Source of the DNA: Kiloniellaceae bacterium
GTDB lineage: Bacteria > Pseudomonadota > Alphaproteobacteria > Kiloniellales > J153
DNA: 64,000 nt
NCBI GenBank assembly: GCA_021776135.1
Contig: JAJFGL010000056.1
Span: forward strand, 62,001 to 126,000
Direction of reading: 5' to 3'
Shown: piece after piece, positions 25,494 to 33,692 of the stretch
How the letters are laid out: each line of letters opens with the position of its first letter
Position numbering within the stretch: the stretch's first letter is position 1
Program-made: the position numbers and the translations under genes
Notes under the pieces: generated by a model
Database searches by the model: none
Seen by the model: the letters and a program-made list of their open reading frames with translations, nothing else
Told to the model about the DNA's origin: nothing

Positions 25494-26357
25494 TTGGACG
25501 AAGAGTTTGAAAAACAAGGCTATGAACGCCAACGCGCGCGGTGGGAAGAAGACAGCGACGACCTGAATCGCGAGGCTGCCGGTGTCCAGGGAAACCGTAT
25601 CGCGCGGTTCAAGAGCGATGACGCCGACTCCCGGCTTGGCACTACAAACAAGAAGGATGAGGACGCAGGCGAATTTGCCGAATTCGTCATGTGGGCGCTG
25701 GCCAGTTCTCAGGACATCGCGCGCCTGCGCACCAAGATCGGCCTGCTCGACAGCGCCAGCCTCGAAGCCTTGCGCGAGACCGAAGGCACGCTGGAAGGGG
25801 CGCGCGAAGACTTAAAACACATCAGAGACAACGCTTATCAATTGCCGGACGGGCGCAAGGTCTACCGGACCGAAGACGGCAATGCCGTTTATGACGACGA
25901 CGGCAACCAGGTGAGTCCCAGTGTCATTGACCCCAAAAATATCCCTCCGGAAAAAAGCAGTTGGGAAAAACGCCAGCAAGCCGGTGAACGTGTCGAAGAC
26001 CTGGAGACGCAGCAACAAGACATTCAAGGCTATCGCACGCGTCTTGACCGAACACGCAAGAGACTGGACGACGACAACATCACGCAGGATGAACTCGACG
26101 AGCTCGACAAGGAGCTTGAAAACGACATGCCCGATGCTGTCCGCCAGCACCGAGACCGCTTGGCAGCCAACGATCCCGACTCCAAAGCCGAGCCGACCCG
26201 CACCACCTCAGCCGCCGCCAGGCATGACGCCGGGCCCGGTTTTGAGACGGCCCCCGAAGTGGGGGAATCTTTCGCCGTTGCCGTAGCCGGACTTCCCGAG
26301 TCACCCCGCCCCGCAACTGCACCCTCAGCCCAACCCCGCGACGATTTCACGGTCTGA
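25494..26357 (+). CDS. Acidic coiled-coil protein of unknown function
   Basis: The 287-residue protein is very rich in Asp, Glu, Arg and Gln. It has a probable coiled coil (RVEDLETQQQDIQGYRTRL region) and a disordered Pro/Ala-rich tail. A middle segment, LPDGRKVYRTEDGNAVYD, resembles a short two-strand repeat. The start is a TTG seven bases after GGTGGGG. No enzyme motif is seen. Such proteins are often conjugation or partition accessories. The 3' end overlaps the convergent resolvase gene by 11 bases. Confidence 0.6.
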   Translation: MDEEFEKQGYERQRARWEEDSDDLNREAAGVQGNRIARFKSDDADSRLGTTNKKDEDAGEFAEFVMWALASSQDIARLRTKIGLLDSASLEALRETEGTLEGAREDLKHIRDNAYQLPDGRKVYRTEDGNAVYDDDGNQVSPSVIDPKNIPPEKSSWEKRQQAGERVEDLETQQQDIQGYRTRLDRTRKRLDDDNITQDELDELDKELENDMPDAVRQHRDRLAANDPDSKAEPTRTTSAAARHDAGPGFETAPEVGESFAVAVAGLPESPRPATAPSAQPRDDFTV

Positions 26358-26922
26358 CGACCGGTCCCTTTTCCCGGTGCACAGCCCGGCGCAGTGTCGA
26401 TCGGTGAACCCCGAATAACCTCGCCACGGACCCGTAGCTTTGCGCCGGGTCGTTCAGCATTTCCCGCGCGGTCTGGATTTGATCCGCCGTCAGTTTGGGC
26501 GGTCGGCCGATATGCCTCCCACGGCGCTTGGCAGCGGCCATGCCTTCCTTCGTCCGCTGAGAGATCATATCGCGCTCGAATTCAGCCCAACTCGACAGCT
26601 CCCGGTAAAAATGACGCCCTTCCGGCGTCCCTGTATCGATGTTGATCGTGATGATCTTCAACGCGATGCCGCTTCGCAGCAACTCCTCCAACTTGAGGAT
26701 CGCTTCAACGGTTGACCGGAAGGCTCGATCCAGCTTCCAGATCACAAAGGTATCGCCGGGCTTCAGGAGCCGCATTGCTTCCGCGAAGGCGGGCCGCTGC
26801 CTGCCCACCGCCGAAATCCCCTCATCCTGAAAAATCCTGTCGCAGCCTTCCGCCTCCAAAGCATCAACCTGAAGAGCCGTGTCCTGATCATCCTTTGATA
26901 CCCGCGCGTAGCCAATCTTCAT
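26347..26922 (-). CDS. Serine recombinase (resolvase/invertase family)
   Basis: In this 191-residue protein the catalytic serine is S9 in MKIGYARVSKDDQ. It is followed by the conserved core (WKLDRAFRSTVEAILKL, then GRHFYRELSSWAEFERDMI) and a C-terminal HTH (YGSVARLFGVHRSTLRRAV). Resolvases of this size resolve dimers or cointegrates at res sites, or invert DNA. An upstream in-frame ATG would add 11 residues. Two CAAAAGGG palindromes lie directly upstream and are the likely res subsites or operator. A role in resolving multimers of the circular form is an inference. Confidence 0.85.
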   Translation of the reverse strand: MKIGYARVSKDDQDTALQVDALEAEGCDRIFQDEGISAVGRQRPAFAEAMRLLKPGDTFVIWKLDRAFRSTVEAILKLEELLRSGIALKIITINIDTGTPEGRHFYRELSSWAEFERDMISQRTKEGMAAAKRRGRHIGRPPKLTADQIQTAREMLNDPAQSYGSVARLFGVHRSTLRRAVHREKGPVVRP

Positions 26923-26988
26923 CGCCGGCGTCGCGCGCCGCTTTCCGTTAGGCATGCGCCCGCCAATCGTTCATAGCTTGTCAGGAAT

Positions 26989-27113
26989 CGCAAAAGGGAA
27001 CCCTTTTGCGAAGGGGACGGCTGACGTTCTCGGAGGCACGCCAAACCATGAATTTAAGCATACTTCAAATAATAATCCGTGTATATGAGAAACAGTGCAA
27101 AAGGGTTCCCTTT
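26989..27113. promoter_or_regulatory. Candidate res site: two CAAAAGGG palindromes
   Basis: Subsite 1 (26989-27010) is a perfect inverted repeat, CGCAAAAGGG-AA-CCCTTTTGCG. Subsite 2 (27097-27113) repeats GCAAAAGGG-TT-CCCTTT. The centres are 107 bases apart, close to ten helical turns, and lie between the resolvase and the divergent exported-protein gene. The sites could serve recombination, repression or both. Confidence 0.55.
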
Positions 27114-27146
27114 AACGCCTTATACTGACGCGGGAATTATCAAGCA

Positions 27147-27497
27147 ATGAGACGAGATATTCTTCTCGTTATCCATTTGTTATTTGCTTTGACCTGCACG
27201 TCCAGCCCGGCATGGGCGATCACGGCGGAAGACGTGATGGAGAAAATGGGCAAGGACGAACGCTGGGGCTATCTCACCGGCCTTGTCGATATGATGTCCT
27301 ATCAGGAGGTTCTGAACAGCAACGACACTCGAGCCCAATGCATTGTTGACTGGTTTTACGACGACGAAGCCACGATCAAGAGGGTTTTTGCAACGCTCCT
27401 GCACTTCCCGGACAAATCTGTCGAAGGCATTCTCTTTCTGATGGGCAAGAAGGCTTGCGGCACGCCGGATTCCGCGCCCCAACAATCGGGAAAATAA
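27147..27497 (+). CDS. Small exported protein of unknown function
   Basis: The first 24 of 116 residues form a signal peptide (RRDILLVIHLLFALT, ending at a PAWA cleavage site). The mature part is about 92 residues, with two cysteines that could form a disulfide (QCIVDW and KKACG). A helical region, GYLTGLVDMMSYQE, vaguely recalls Rap1a/Tai immunity-like proteins. It probably acts in the periplasm. Its promoter region contains the second CAAAAGGG palindrome, so the resolvase may affect its expression. Confidence 0.6.
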   Translation: MRRDILLVIHLLFALTCTSSPAWAITAEDVMEKMGKDERWGYLTGLVDMMSYQEVLNSNDTRAQCIVDWFYDDEATIKRVFATLLHFPDKSVEGILFLMGKKACGTPDSAPQQSGK

Positions 27498-27931
27498 GTT
27501 TCACCGGCAAGCGGGCGCGTCCGGCCCGATGCCGGACCGGGCTCTAGGCGCTGCGCGCCCGGAGCCGCCGTCCCGCCGTCTCCGCCATGCGGTGACGATC
27601 CCTCGCGCTGCACATAAGGACAGCGCCATTCCGGCGCTGACATTTCAGAAATCCAGAAAGGCTTAGGAAGGGTGCTGCCCTCCCCCCTTGATGCGTCTTC
27701 TTGAGGTCCGGCAAGGCCGCGTCCGGAGCAGACCAATCTGGCCCGCCCCATCCGCAACCCGGCCGGCCATGCGCAGCACACGGCGGACTACCTCAACAGT
27801 TTTCAGGAAGCGCAAGAAATGGCAGCCTAAGTGGCAGCTACTTTACTTCTGCCAAAAATCGCACGGCTTCCGCCTGACGGCGGAAGCCGCTACTTGTTCA
27901 GCAGGATCGATGTTCGCTAGGTCGCAATGAT
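27498..27931. other. Gene-poor region with repeat copy B and an ArdC-like C-terminal remnant
   Basis: Bases 27505-27620 are copy B of the imperfect 115-base repeat seen at 22915. From about 27700 to 27832 one frame reads NPAGHAQHTADYLNSFQEAQ before a stop. It resembles the C-terminus of ArdC (AAAHAQRAADFLHGLQ in the intact gene) but has no start and is cut off by a stop upstream. I read it as a remnant of a second ArdC-type gene and not as a working ORF. Confidence 0.4.
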
Positions 27932-28636
27932 CTAACCGACAAGCCCAATATGTTCAAGAAACCTCCGCCCCAAGGGCGTAATTTCGAATTCCTGGTTCTG
28001 ATTATTCCAATCTTCCGATGAAACACGAAGCAAGCCAAATGCAGCAAGGTGGGTTCTCATGGATTCGTTTAGCTGAGTAGCCTCTTGAGCCTTTTCCCTC
28101 ACTTCGTGATCCAGGATATCCTCGACAACATGCCCCGGCTGAAGGACATCCCGGTTAACTCGGTGAAAGTCCACTGCTTTATCCTCCCCTACATAGGGTC
28201 TGTTCTCCGGTAAATATTCTGCCAGCAGTACGATCTGACGATCATCTATTTGATTGAGGATGCGGAGGAAATGGCGAGCCTCTTGCCGGCTCGCGTCTTC
28301 CCCCTTTATCCCCTCCGCGACCAGCCTTGCGATCCTTTGTTTTCGCTCATCCGACAATCCTCTGGCAGCCTGCCACAGCCCTTCTTCGAACAGGTCAAGA
28401 CCCTCGGGCGTTTCCATCGACCGTGTGAACTCAGTTTCATCTATACGGTCCGACAGATGATGGAGGAAGGCTTCGATCCTTTCGGTACGTTGATTGGGGA
28501 TGGTAGTTTCAATTATCGTATTAATGATCGGACCGATGCCTGGCACCAAGCTCAAAAATCCCTTTCCCCAAGTCACCTGGAGGTCACGATCCGTCTCTCC
28601 GAGGGGCGGGGTCTCACCGCTGTCCTTGTCTGCCAT
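27932..28636 (-). CDS. Unrecognised 234-residue protein with C-terminal winged-helix-like segment
   Basis: The start at 28636 is fixed by AGGAGG six bases upstream. A glycine-rich hydrophobic stretch near residue 28 (GFLSLVPGIGPIINTII) is followed by a long helical, charged body. The end (FEITPLGRRFLEHIGL) resembles the wing of small winged-helix proteins. This layout is seen in abortive-infection-like and pore-forming accessory proteins, but I do not recognise the family. It is a single-gene unit between two repeat-rich gaps. Confidence 0.6.
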   Translation of the reverse strand: MADKDSGETPPLGETDRDLQVTWGKGFLSLVPGIGPIINTIIETTIPNQRTERIEAFLHHLSDRIDETEFTRSMETPEGLDLFEEGLWQAARGLSDERKQRIARLVAEGIKGEDASRQEARHFLRILNQIDDRQIVLLAEYLPENRPYVGEDKAVDFHRVNRDVLQPGHVVEDILDHEVREKAQEATQLNESMRTHLAAFGLLRVSSEDWNNQNQEFEITPLGRRFLEHIGLVG

Positions 28637-28835
28637 ATTCCCTCCTGAATAAAAAATCACTCAGTGCTGGCCAAATTCTTAAATCAACGCCACCACGGAC
28701 AACGCTAACCCACTCACGTCACCAATGATAACGCGGGCGTGTTCGGCCCGAGACCTTTTTGTTAACCCGATCAGTGACCCGCTCCAAGTGCAAAGTACTC
28801 TAGGCACTACCTTGTGTTTTCAAGCCGACGAAATC

Positions 28836-29015
28836 CTACCCATCGACGCGATGGCTGTCACGATGACCCATGAAATCATCCGTTTTGGCCAACCTCTTCG
28901 TATTCCTCTCCATTAACAAGCTGCGACCGTCCTCAAGGACCGGCCCATATGTTCGAATCCTATTGAGCACGGCCTCCCTTAAAGCACGTCCAATTTCCAT
29001 CCCACAATCGTGCAT
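28836..29015 (-). CDS. Possible small ORF, 59 residues
   Basis: AGGAG lies seven bases before the ATG. The product is a charged 59-residue peptide containing EIGRALREAVLNRIRTYG and ending in a basic stretch. No homologous family is recognised. The good ribosome site is the main reason to list it; composition alone would not justify a call. Confidence 0.35.
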   Translation of the reverse strand: MHDCGMEIGRALREAVLNRIRTYGPVLEDGRSLLMERNTKRLAKTDDFMGHRDSHRVDG

Positions 29016-29181
29016 CGCCGTTCTCCTAAAATGCCTATCCGAATGAGCAATCCTCAATGCGCACCACAACGTTTTGGAGCGAAAACACTCCGCGTATGGA
29101 CGGCTGCGCAGGGGTGTCCTCGGTCCAGCTTGCGTAGCTCGCTCCTACGGGGCCACCGAATAGGCAGCCCGGTGCGGCCCG

Positions 29182-29406
29182 TCAAGGTGTGGGTGGCTTT
29201 GGTGCCGGACGCGCCCGGCGCTTGCGGCGCTCTTCCTGCTGCCGGTGCAGTTCCTGCTGCTCGGCCAGACGGCACTTGTGTATGCGTTCGCGCTCTTTGG
29301 CTTCATCGATGAGGATGATCCAGATGACCGCGAGCCAGAATGTCCAGCGTAGGAATCTTTCGCGTTGTTGCGCCAGGTCGTTAAAGAGGGATGTAAGCGT
29401 CTGCAT
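29182..29406 (-). CDS. Small single-pass membrane protein
   Basis: The ATG follows GGGAGAG by six bases and gives 74 residues. One hydrophobic helix (RWTFWLAVIWIILID) is flanked by charged helices, and the C-terminus is Arg/Gln/Glu-rich, ending in Pro. The layout suggests a membrane-anchored coiled-coil peptide with its basic tail in the cytoplasm. The function is unknown; on this element it could belong to mobilization or entry exclusion. Confidence 0.5.
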   Translation of the reverse strand: MQTLTSLFNDLAQQRERFLRWTFWLAVIWIILIDEAKERERIHKCRLAEQQELHRQQEERRKRRARPAPKPPTP

Positions 29407-29706
29407 TTTTCTCTCCCGTGCTCTTGAGACCCGGCCAATCCGGACCTTTCCTGGCGACAGGGAGGGCATGCAGTGCCGCAGCAGCATCCCGGAGGGAAAC
29501 GACGGGACCGGAACGCAAGTGCAGGAGCTTCACGCTTGCGGCTGAAAGGCGCTGTATTGCCATAACGTGCGCTAAAGGCCCGATGGCCGGCGCTGAAAAG
29601 AAAGAAAAAGAGGAGAGAAAAACAGCTCGAAACAGCCCTAATGGCCTGGCGCGGTCAGGCGAAAGGTTTCAGCCTGTATCGACGCCTACATCATGGAGTA
29701 CCCGCC
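29407..29706. other. 300-base gap without a recognised gene
   Basis: The region holds no recognised RNA. A GGCCCGATGGCCGG-type sequence at about 29578 resembles the start of the dispersed repeats at 22920 and 27520. It carries the 5' leader of the next plus-strand gene. Confidence 0.35.
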
Positions 29707-30246
29707 ATGCAGGACGACCACCCCGCACAGCCGCTGGAAGAGTCCAGCAAGACGCGCAAAGCCCCCGTCGCACCGAAGCGCCGACGGCGCAAACGCCCGC
29801 GCAAGAAGCAGGAGGAATATGTCGACTATGAAATCGGCGTGACCGGTTGGGATAGCTATTACTGGTTCCGGGTTAGCGATCCGAAGAGCCGATATGAGCC
29901 CGGACCCTACAGCGAAATCGCGACACTTATATTCACCGGCGCGCTAATCCGGCCCGAAACCTCACTGTACAAGACAGCCGCACTCACCCTGAGCGCTCAC
30001 GCAGGTATGATGGAAGAACGATGGGATAAACCGCCGACCTCCATCGGCTCCCTGACAGCGCGCGAAAATACGCTTGAGGCTTACGTCTTCATCCCGGTCG
30101 AGCGCATGGCATCGATGGTCGCTTTGGCGCAATCCGGCCGCGTGCTGACCGCCTCCATTGGCGGCACGCGCCTGCGCTACCGCTCGGGCCAAGTACTTAG
30201 CATTTCCCTGAATACACGCATCGAGGGCGAGGACGACGAAGACTGA
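29707..30246 (+). CDS. Unrecognised 179-residue protein with basic N-terminus
   Basis: A strongly basic, proline-rich leader (APKRRRRKRPRKKQEEY) precedes a compact domain rich in strands (YYWFRVSDPKSRYEPGP, then EAYVFIPVERMASMV) and an acidic tail. There is no signal peptide or membrane helix. The basic leader could bind nucleic acid. An upstream in-frame ATG at 29641 would add 22 residues that do not look conserved. No family is recognised. Confidence 0.55.
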   Translation: MQDDHPAQPLEESSKTRKAPVAPKRRRRKRPRKKQEEYVDYEIGVTGWDSYYWFRVSDPKSRYEPGPYSEIATLIFTGALIRPETSLYKTAALTLSAHAGMMEERWDKPPTSIGSLTARENTLEAYVFIPVERMASMVALAQSGRVLTASIGGTRLRYRSGQVLSISLNTRIEGEDDED

Positions 30247-30482
30247 CAAGTTGTATGAGCCCGTTCCGCTCTTCGCGTTGTCTCCGGCAATTCCGCACCG
30301 CTTTCTTTCCTTCGCCGGGTTTCCCTCAAGCGTCAGCCGTTATGGCCAAGCGCGCTGCCCCGTCAATGCCCGGCCCGCACCACTCCATGAATGGAGCCGT
30401 GTAGGGCATGACGGTTCAGCTAATCCGCTCAGCCTTTCGTCTCCGCATATCGAGAAAAACCCTAACCGAATGGAGAAAGACA

Positions 30483-30722
30483 ATGACACGTAACCGCAAC
30501 AACACTCGCAACCGGGAACAGGAGTCCAAACTTCCGGCCTTCATCGCCTACCACGTTCCCGACCGGGACAAGGCTCCCTGGGCCCGCATCGGCGCGGCAT
30601 GGGACCACAAGGACGGCGAGGGCTTCACCCTTCAGCTCGACCTGGTTCCCGTCGCCACGGGGCGCATCGTCCTCCGGGCCTACGATCCCGAAGCCGCCGA
30701 GACAAGCGAGGGCGGCGCGTAA
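30483..30722 (+). CDS. Small conserved-looking element protein (79 residues)
   Basis: The protein starts with an Asn/Arg-rich leader and continues as a small beta-rich domain (AFIAYHVPDRD, IGAAWDHKDGEGF, GRIVLRAYD). Short proteins of this type recur on alphaproteobacterial plasmids and islands near ArdC genes, though I cannot name the family. The ATG lies a few bases after a purine-rich GAGAAAG. An intrinsic terminator follows the stop, so the transcript ends here. Confidence 0.6.
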   Translation: MTRNRNNTRNREQESKLPAFIAYHVPDRDKAPWARIGAAWDHKDGEGFTLQLDLVPVATGRIVLRAYDPEAAETSEGGA

Positions 30723-30747
30723 GCGCCCCCTCCCCTTATCCACATGA

Positions 30748-30774
30748 AAAACGGGCCTTCTGGCCCGTTTTTCT
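30748..30774 (+). terminator. Rho-independent terminator
   Basis: AAACGGGCC-TTCT-GGCCCGTTTTT forms a strong GC hairpin followed by a run of T, 25 bases after the preceding stop codon. Confidence 0.85.
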
Positions 30775-30834
30775 TTGTCGATTGCCGGGAGCGCCTACGA
30801 TGTAATCATCAACAACTGCCGCACAGAGATTTCA

Positions 30835-31098
30835 ATGCCGCCTTCTTCAAAGAAAAAAAACGCAAGCTCTAAGATCAAGATTCGGGGGAAGGACAACGCG
30901 CCGCTCGCGATGGCGGAACTGCGGCAAGGGCTCTATGACGTCGCCCGCAAGATGGAGCGGTACGCGGATTACCGCGCGAAATGGGTCACGCTGTATTTGA
31001 CGGTGGTGGACGAGGACGGAAACGAGGTTCTGATCGACAAGAAAGGCGAATGGACCCTACACCCCTACCGCAGCGCGGCCGACGAGCACGGGGCTTAA
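30835..31098 (+). CDS. Small basic protein (87 residues)
   Basis: It opens with a Ser/Lys-rich tail (PPSSKKKNASSKIKIRG) followed by a helix (AELRQGLYDVARKMERYAD) and two strands (VTLYLTVVDEDG and EWTLHPYR). The compact helix-strand-strand fold and positive charge are compatible with nucleic-acid binding. It lies directly after the terminator and so has its own promoter. Function is unknown. Confidence 0.55.
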   Translation: MPPSSKKKNASSKIKIRGKDNAPLAMAELRQGLYDVARKMERYADYRAKWVTLYLTVVDEDGNEVLIDKKGEWTLHPYRSAADEHGA

Positions 31099-31299
31099 TA
31101 CTACCCAGCCCCGGCGATGACTGCTCACCTCACATCAGCTTTCGACGGGCTGAACCCTAGCGTTTTCTACCTATGCTGTGTAGTATCTTCTCGATCTCAA
31201 CCGCTGTTTGGCACGAAAAGGATGCGTTTGTGCATTATGCCAACAATCCCCAATCCCTCAGCCGCCCCACGGAAACCTCATTAAGCTAGGAAGAGACAA

Positions 31300-32139
31300 A
31301 TGAAACGCACCGTTTCTATCCTCTCTCTAATGCTCGCGCTCTTCGTAGTTTCGCCGAACAGCGCTCATGCAACTTCAAACTTGCGGAAAGCGACGATACT
31401 CCTCACCATGTCGGAATCCGCGCTAGCCGCAGTATCACTCATCCAAGACCAAAGTAAGCGCAAGCTGAAGGAGCTTTCATGGTCTATCAATTATTCTCAG
31501 AGAGAATGGGTGTTTGAAGCCAAAGGGTTCTTTGATGACCAAGAAGTCAACTTCACTTTATCCGGGTTTCTATGGGGTCAAGACAAAGAGGACTGGCTTA
31601 TAACCTACTCGGGTCAGGGCCAGATAGGAAAAGACCCCTTGCGTATTCATGGCCATACGTCCTGGCGCTACGATAAAGAAGCTTCGGATTATCAGGAAAT
31701 GGATTTCCGCCAGATTATAAAGTTTGGAGATAATTCGTTTTGGACGTGGATGTTTGGCGCAGAACTTGTGGTTGGTGGGACAATAGGTGCCGTAACAGGA
31801 GGAGGCGGCACCGTAATAGCTACAGGTGGATTGGGGCTTGGCGCCGCGCCGTGGATTGCGGCAAAAGGCGCAGCCGTGGGAGCAGCTGCATTGGTAACGA
31901 TAAGCGCGGGCGCCAAAGTGCTCCTTGATTCGGATGACCCGCCACCGCCCCCAACGCCTCCGAAGCGGCCTTCCCCTCCAAGCGAGGGCGAAAAGCTGGT
32001 ACCGCAAGACGGGATTCTCTACGCCGCTGTTTCACGAGATGGGAGGATATTAGGAAGTGGGTCAGACGGAGTTTCCATCTTATCCGGCAATCACGATTCC
32101 GAAGATAAAACCGCCACCGGGAAAGTTTTTGTTCCGTAA
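31300..32139 (+). CDS. Exported or membrane-inserted protein with Gly/Ala-rich segment
   Basis: A signal peptide (RTVSILSLMLALFVVSP, cleavage near SAHA) is followed by a soluble domain of about 120 residues. Then comes a long Gly/Ala/Val-rich hydrophobic region that could span the membrane twice, a Pro-rich linker (DDPPPPPTPPKRPSPP) and a Gly/Ser-rich end. AGGAAGAG precedes the ATG. The glycine-zipper-like middle recalls pore or bacteriocin-like segments, but no family is recognised. A periplasmic or outer-membrane accessory of the element is likely. Confidence 0.55.
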   Translation: MKRTVSILSLMLALFVVSPNSAHATSNLRKATILLTMSESALAAVSLIQDQSKRKLKELSWSINYSQREWVFEAKGFFDDQEVNFTLSGFLWGQDKEDWLITYSGQGQIGKDPLRIHGHTSWRYDKEASDYQEMDFRQIIKFGDNSFWTWMFGAELVVGGTIGAVTGGGGTVIATGGLGLGAAPWIAAKGAAVGAAALVTISAGAKVLLDSDDPPPPPTPPKRPSPPSEGEKLVPQDGILYAAVSRDGRILGSGSDGVSILSGNHDSEDKTATGKVFVP

Positions 32140-32194
32140 TCTATCACAAACAATGTATTGACCAGCATTGCGTGCTAGTATTATTATACGCGTC

Positions 32195-32419
32195 ATGAAT
32201 ACATTGACTCGTTTATTTAACAACAGATCTTTGGTAAAGGCCGCGTGTATAGGTAGTGTAGCCATCGGCTCACTTGGCGTTCTCACCGGTGCGTGGCTGG
32301 CTGCTCAGGGCGAACTATCAGGTCTCGGAGCCGTACCCAGCGCCGCAACCTTTGCAATGGGTTGGTGGGGATTGAAGGTACTAAGGCAAACCAGCCCCGG
32401 AGCAAACCAGCCTAGGTAA
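32195..32419 (+). CDS. Small membrane protein with two hydrophobic segments
   Basis: The 74-residue protein has two predicted membrane segments (AACIGSVAIGSLGVLTGAW and SAATFAMGWWGLKVL) joined by a short loop. It lies 55 bases after the exported-protein gene and could be co-transcribed with it, perhaps as an immunity or anchoring partner. A start further upstream is possible but adds no membrane segment. Confidence 0.45.
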   Translation: MNTLTRLFNNRSLVKAACIGSVAIGSLGVLTGAWLAAQGELSGLGAVPSAATFAMGWWGLKVLRQTSPGANQPR

Positions 32420-32547
32420 ACCATTGATCTGCTGAAGCGCCCGTTTCCGGCTGAACTGTTAAAGCCGTTCGGCTTAAGCGGTTGGCGCATCCTTACTGAC
32501 ATGCGATTTCGCCGCTTGCAGTCATTTGGACAGACTTTCATAGAATT

Positions 32548-33237
32548 CTAATTCCAACCGCAATGTCGTTTGACGGCCTCCGCAGCTTGATTGAGTTGCT
32601 GCGCGAACACGTCCGAGCCGCCAAGGTCGGGGTGAACGCGCTTCATTAGTTCCCGGTGCCGCCGCTTGAGATCGTCCAGCGTGAACGCTCCATCCTCTAG
32701 CCCGAGAATCTTGAGCGCTTGCCCGTAGCCGTCCTCTTGCCGCTCCCGGCGGGGCTCCGGTTCTTCGTCCCATTCGAATCCCCGCCCGGTACGCTTCCAT
32801 AGCCAATACTCCAAAACAAATTCTTCGAAGCTTTCGAACCTGTCGTGATGTAGCGCATATAACCGGCGCATTTCGGCATCGTCCGCCTCGTCACTTTCCC
32901 GACTCTGTGCCGGCTTGCCAATCGCTCGCCGAAAGACTCTTACCGGCAGCAACAAAACCCACCAAAGGAGCGCGCCAATCCGCTGGAAAAGCCTCACGAT
33001 GGCCTGGTCGAGCCAATCGACCAGCGCCTCAAACGGACTCACAAAAAGAGCATCAATAAGATTAAAAATTTTTTCAACGAACCACAGCACCCCAAGCGCA
33101 ATCGATGCAAACACATACACAACCGCGCCAGCAGCCATAAAGAGCATCAAAAATGAGACCGCCACCGCAGCCACCTGGCCCCACGGCCCTAATGTCTCCC
33201 CGATTCCAAGCCAGACGGCCCCAATCCACTCCCACAT
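32548..33237 (-). CDS. Membrane-anchored DnaJ-domain protein
   Basis: The N-terminal third of this 229-residue protein has two membrane helices (AAVAVSFLMLFMAAGAVVYV and IALGVLWFVEKIFNLIDAL) and a further hydrophobic stretch. The C-terminal 65 residues are a J domain with the essential HPD (RVHPDLGGSDVFAQQLNQA). J domains stimulate Hsp70 ATPase, so this protein would recruit DnaK to the membrane. It is the last gene of the minus-strand mobilization run that begins with the lipoprotein, which suggests a role in the transfer apparatus. Confidence 0.8.
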   Translation of the reverse strand: MWEWIGAVWLGIGETLGPWGQVAAVAVSFLMLFMAAGAVVYVFASIALGVLWFVEKIFNLIDALFVSPFEALVDWLDQAIVRLFQRIGALLWWVLLLPVRVFRRAIGKPAQSRESDEADDAEMRRLYALHHDRFESFEEFVLEYWLWKRTGRGFEWDEEPEPRRERQEDGYGQALKILGLEDGAFTLDDLKRRHRELMKRVHPDLGGSDVFAQQLNQAAEAVKRHCGWN

Positions 33238-33239
33238 CC

Positions 33240-33373
33240 CGATGCCCCTACCGCCGGCCGCCCAGGCTCATGCGCCGCCAGAAGCTTCCCCCCGTGGCGG
33301 TGGCGGCTTCCCTTTGCACCGGCCAGTTGCCGCGCCGGCATGATCCGCCAGCCCGCCAACTGGCAGGTGGCCA
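33240..33373 (-). pseudogene. Decayed partial duplicate of the 3' end of the neighbouring membrane-protein gene
   Basis: One frame ends GSFWRRMSLGGRR and stop, almost identical to GSFWRRMGLGGRR at the end of the gene at 33693. Another frame just upstream reads RIMPARQLAG against RIMLARQLAS. The copies are out of frame with each other and lack everything before this, so this is a shortened, frameshifted leftover of a tandem duplication. Confidence 0.6.
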
Positions 33374-33589
33374 CTAGTTAGAAGGCATCGTGGCAAAGGC
33401 CTTGTGATCGCTATCGTAGTAGACAGCCTTTGGCCCTTGGAGCAGCGTTAAGAGAGCCATGAACTCGTTGAAATTCGACAAAGGCACCGGACGGTATTCC
33501 TCGGAAGAACCGAGCCTTACCGTGATTCTTCCCACATTGTCTTCGATTTTCCACGCTACGCGATAGTCGGTGACAACTGCTTGTGTCAT
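33374..33589 (-). CDS. Small protein of the mobilization region (71 residues)
   Basis: AGGAGAGAGG immediately before the ATG supports translation from 33589; an earlier in-frame start adds 14 residues without support. The product has strands (RVAWKIEDNVGRITVRLG) and one helix (FNEFMALLTLL), and ends KAFATMPSN. It sits between the duplicated ends of the membrane-protein gene, so the duplication may have arisen by insertion or copying around it. Function is unknown. Confidence 0.55.
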   Translation of the reverse strand: MTQAVVTDYRVAWKIEDNVGRITVRLGSSEEYRPVPLSNFNEFMALLTLLQGPKAVYYDSDHKAFATMPSN

Positions 33590-33692
33590 TTTCCTCTCTC
33601 CTTGCTGCACAACTTCCACCATGGTGACCAAAGCATTTGAGGGGCGGATTGACTCCCAACGCCCGTGAACCCACGCTCACATCTACGACCCA

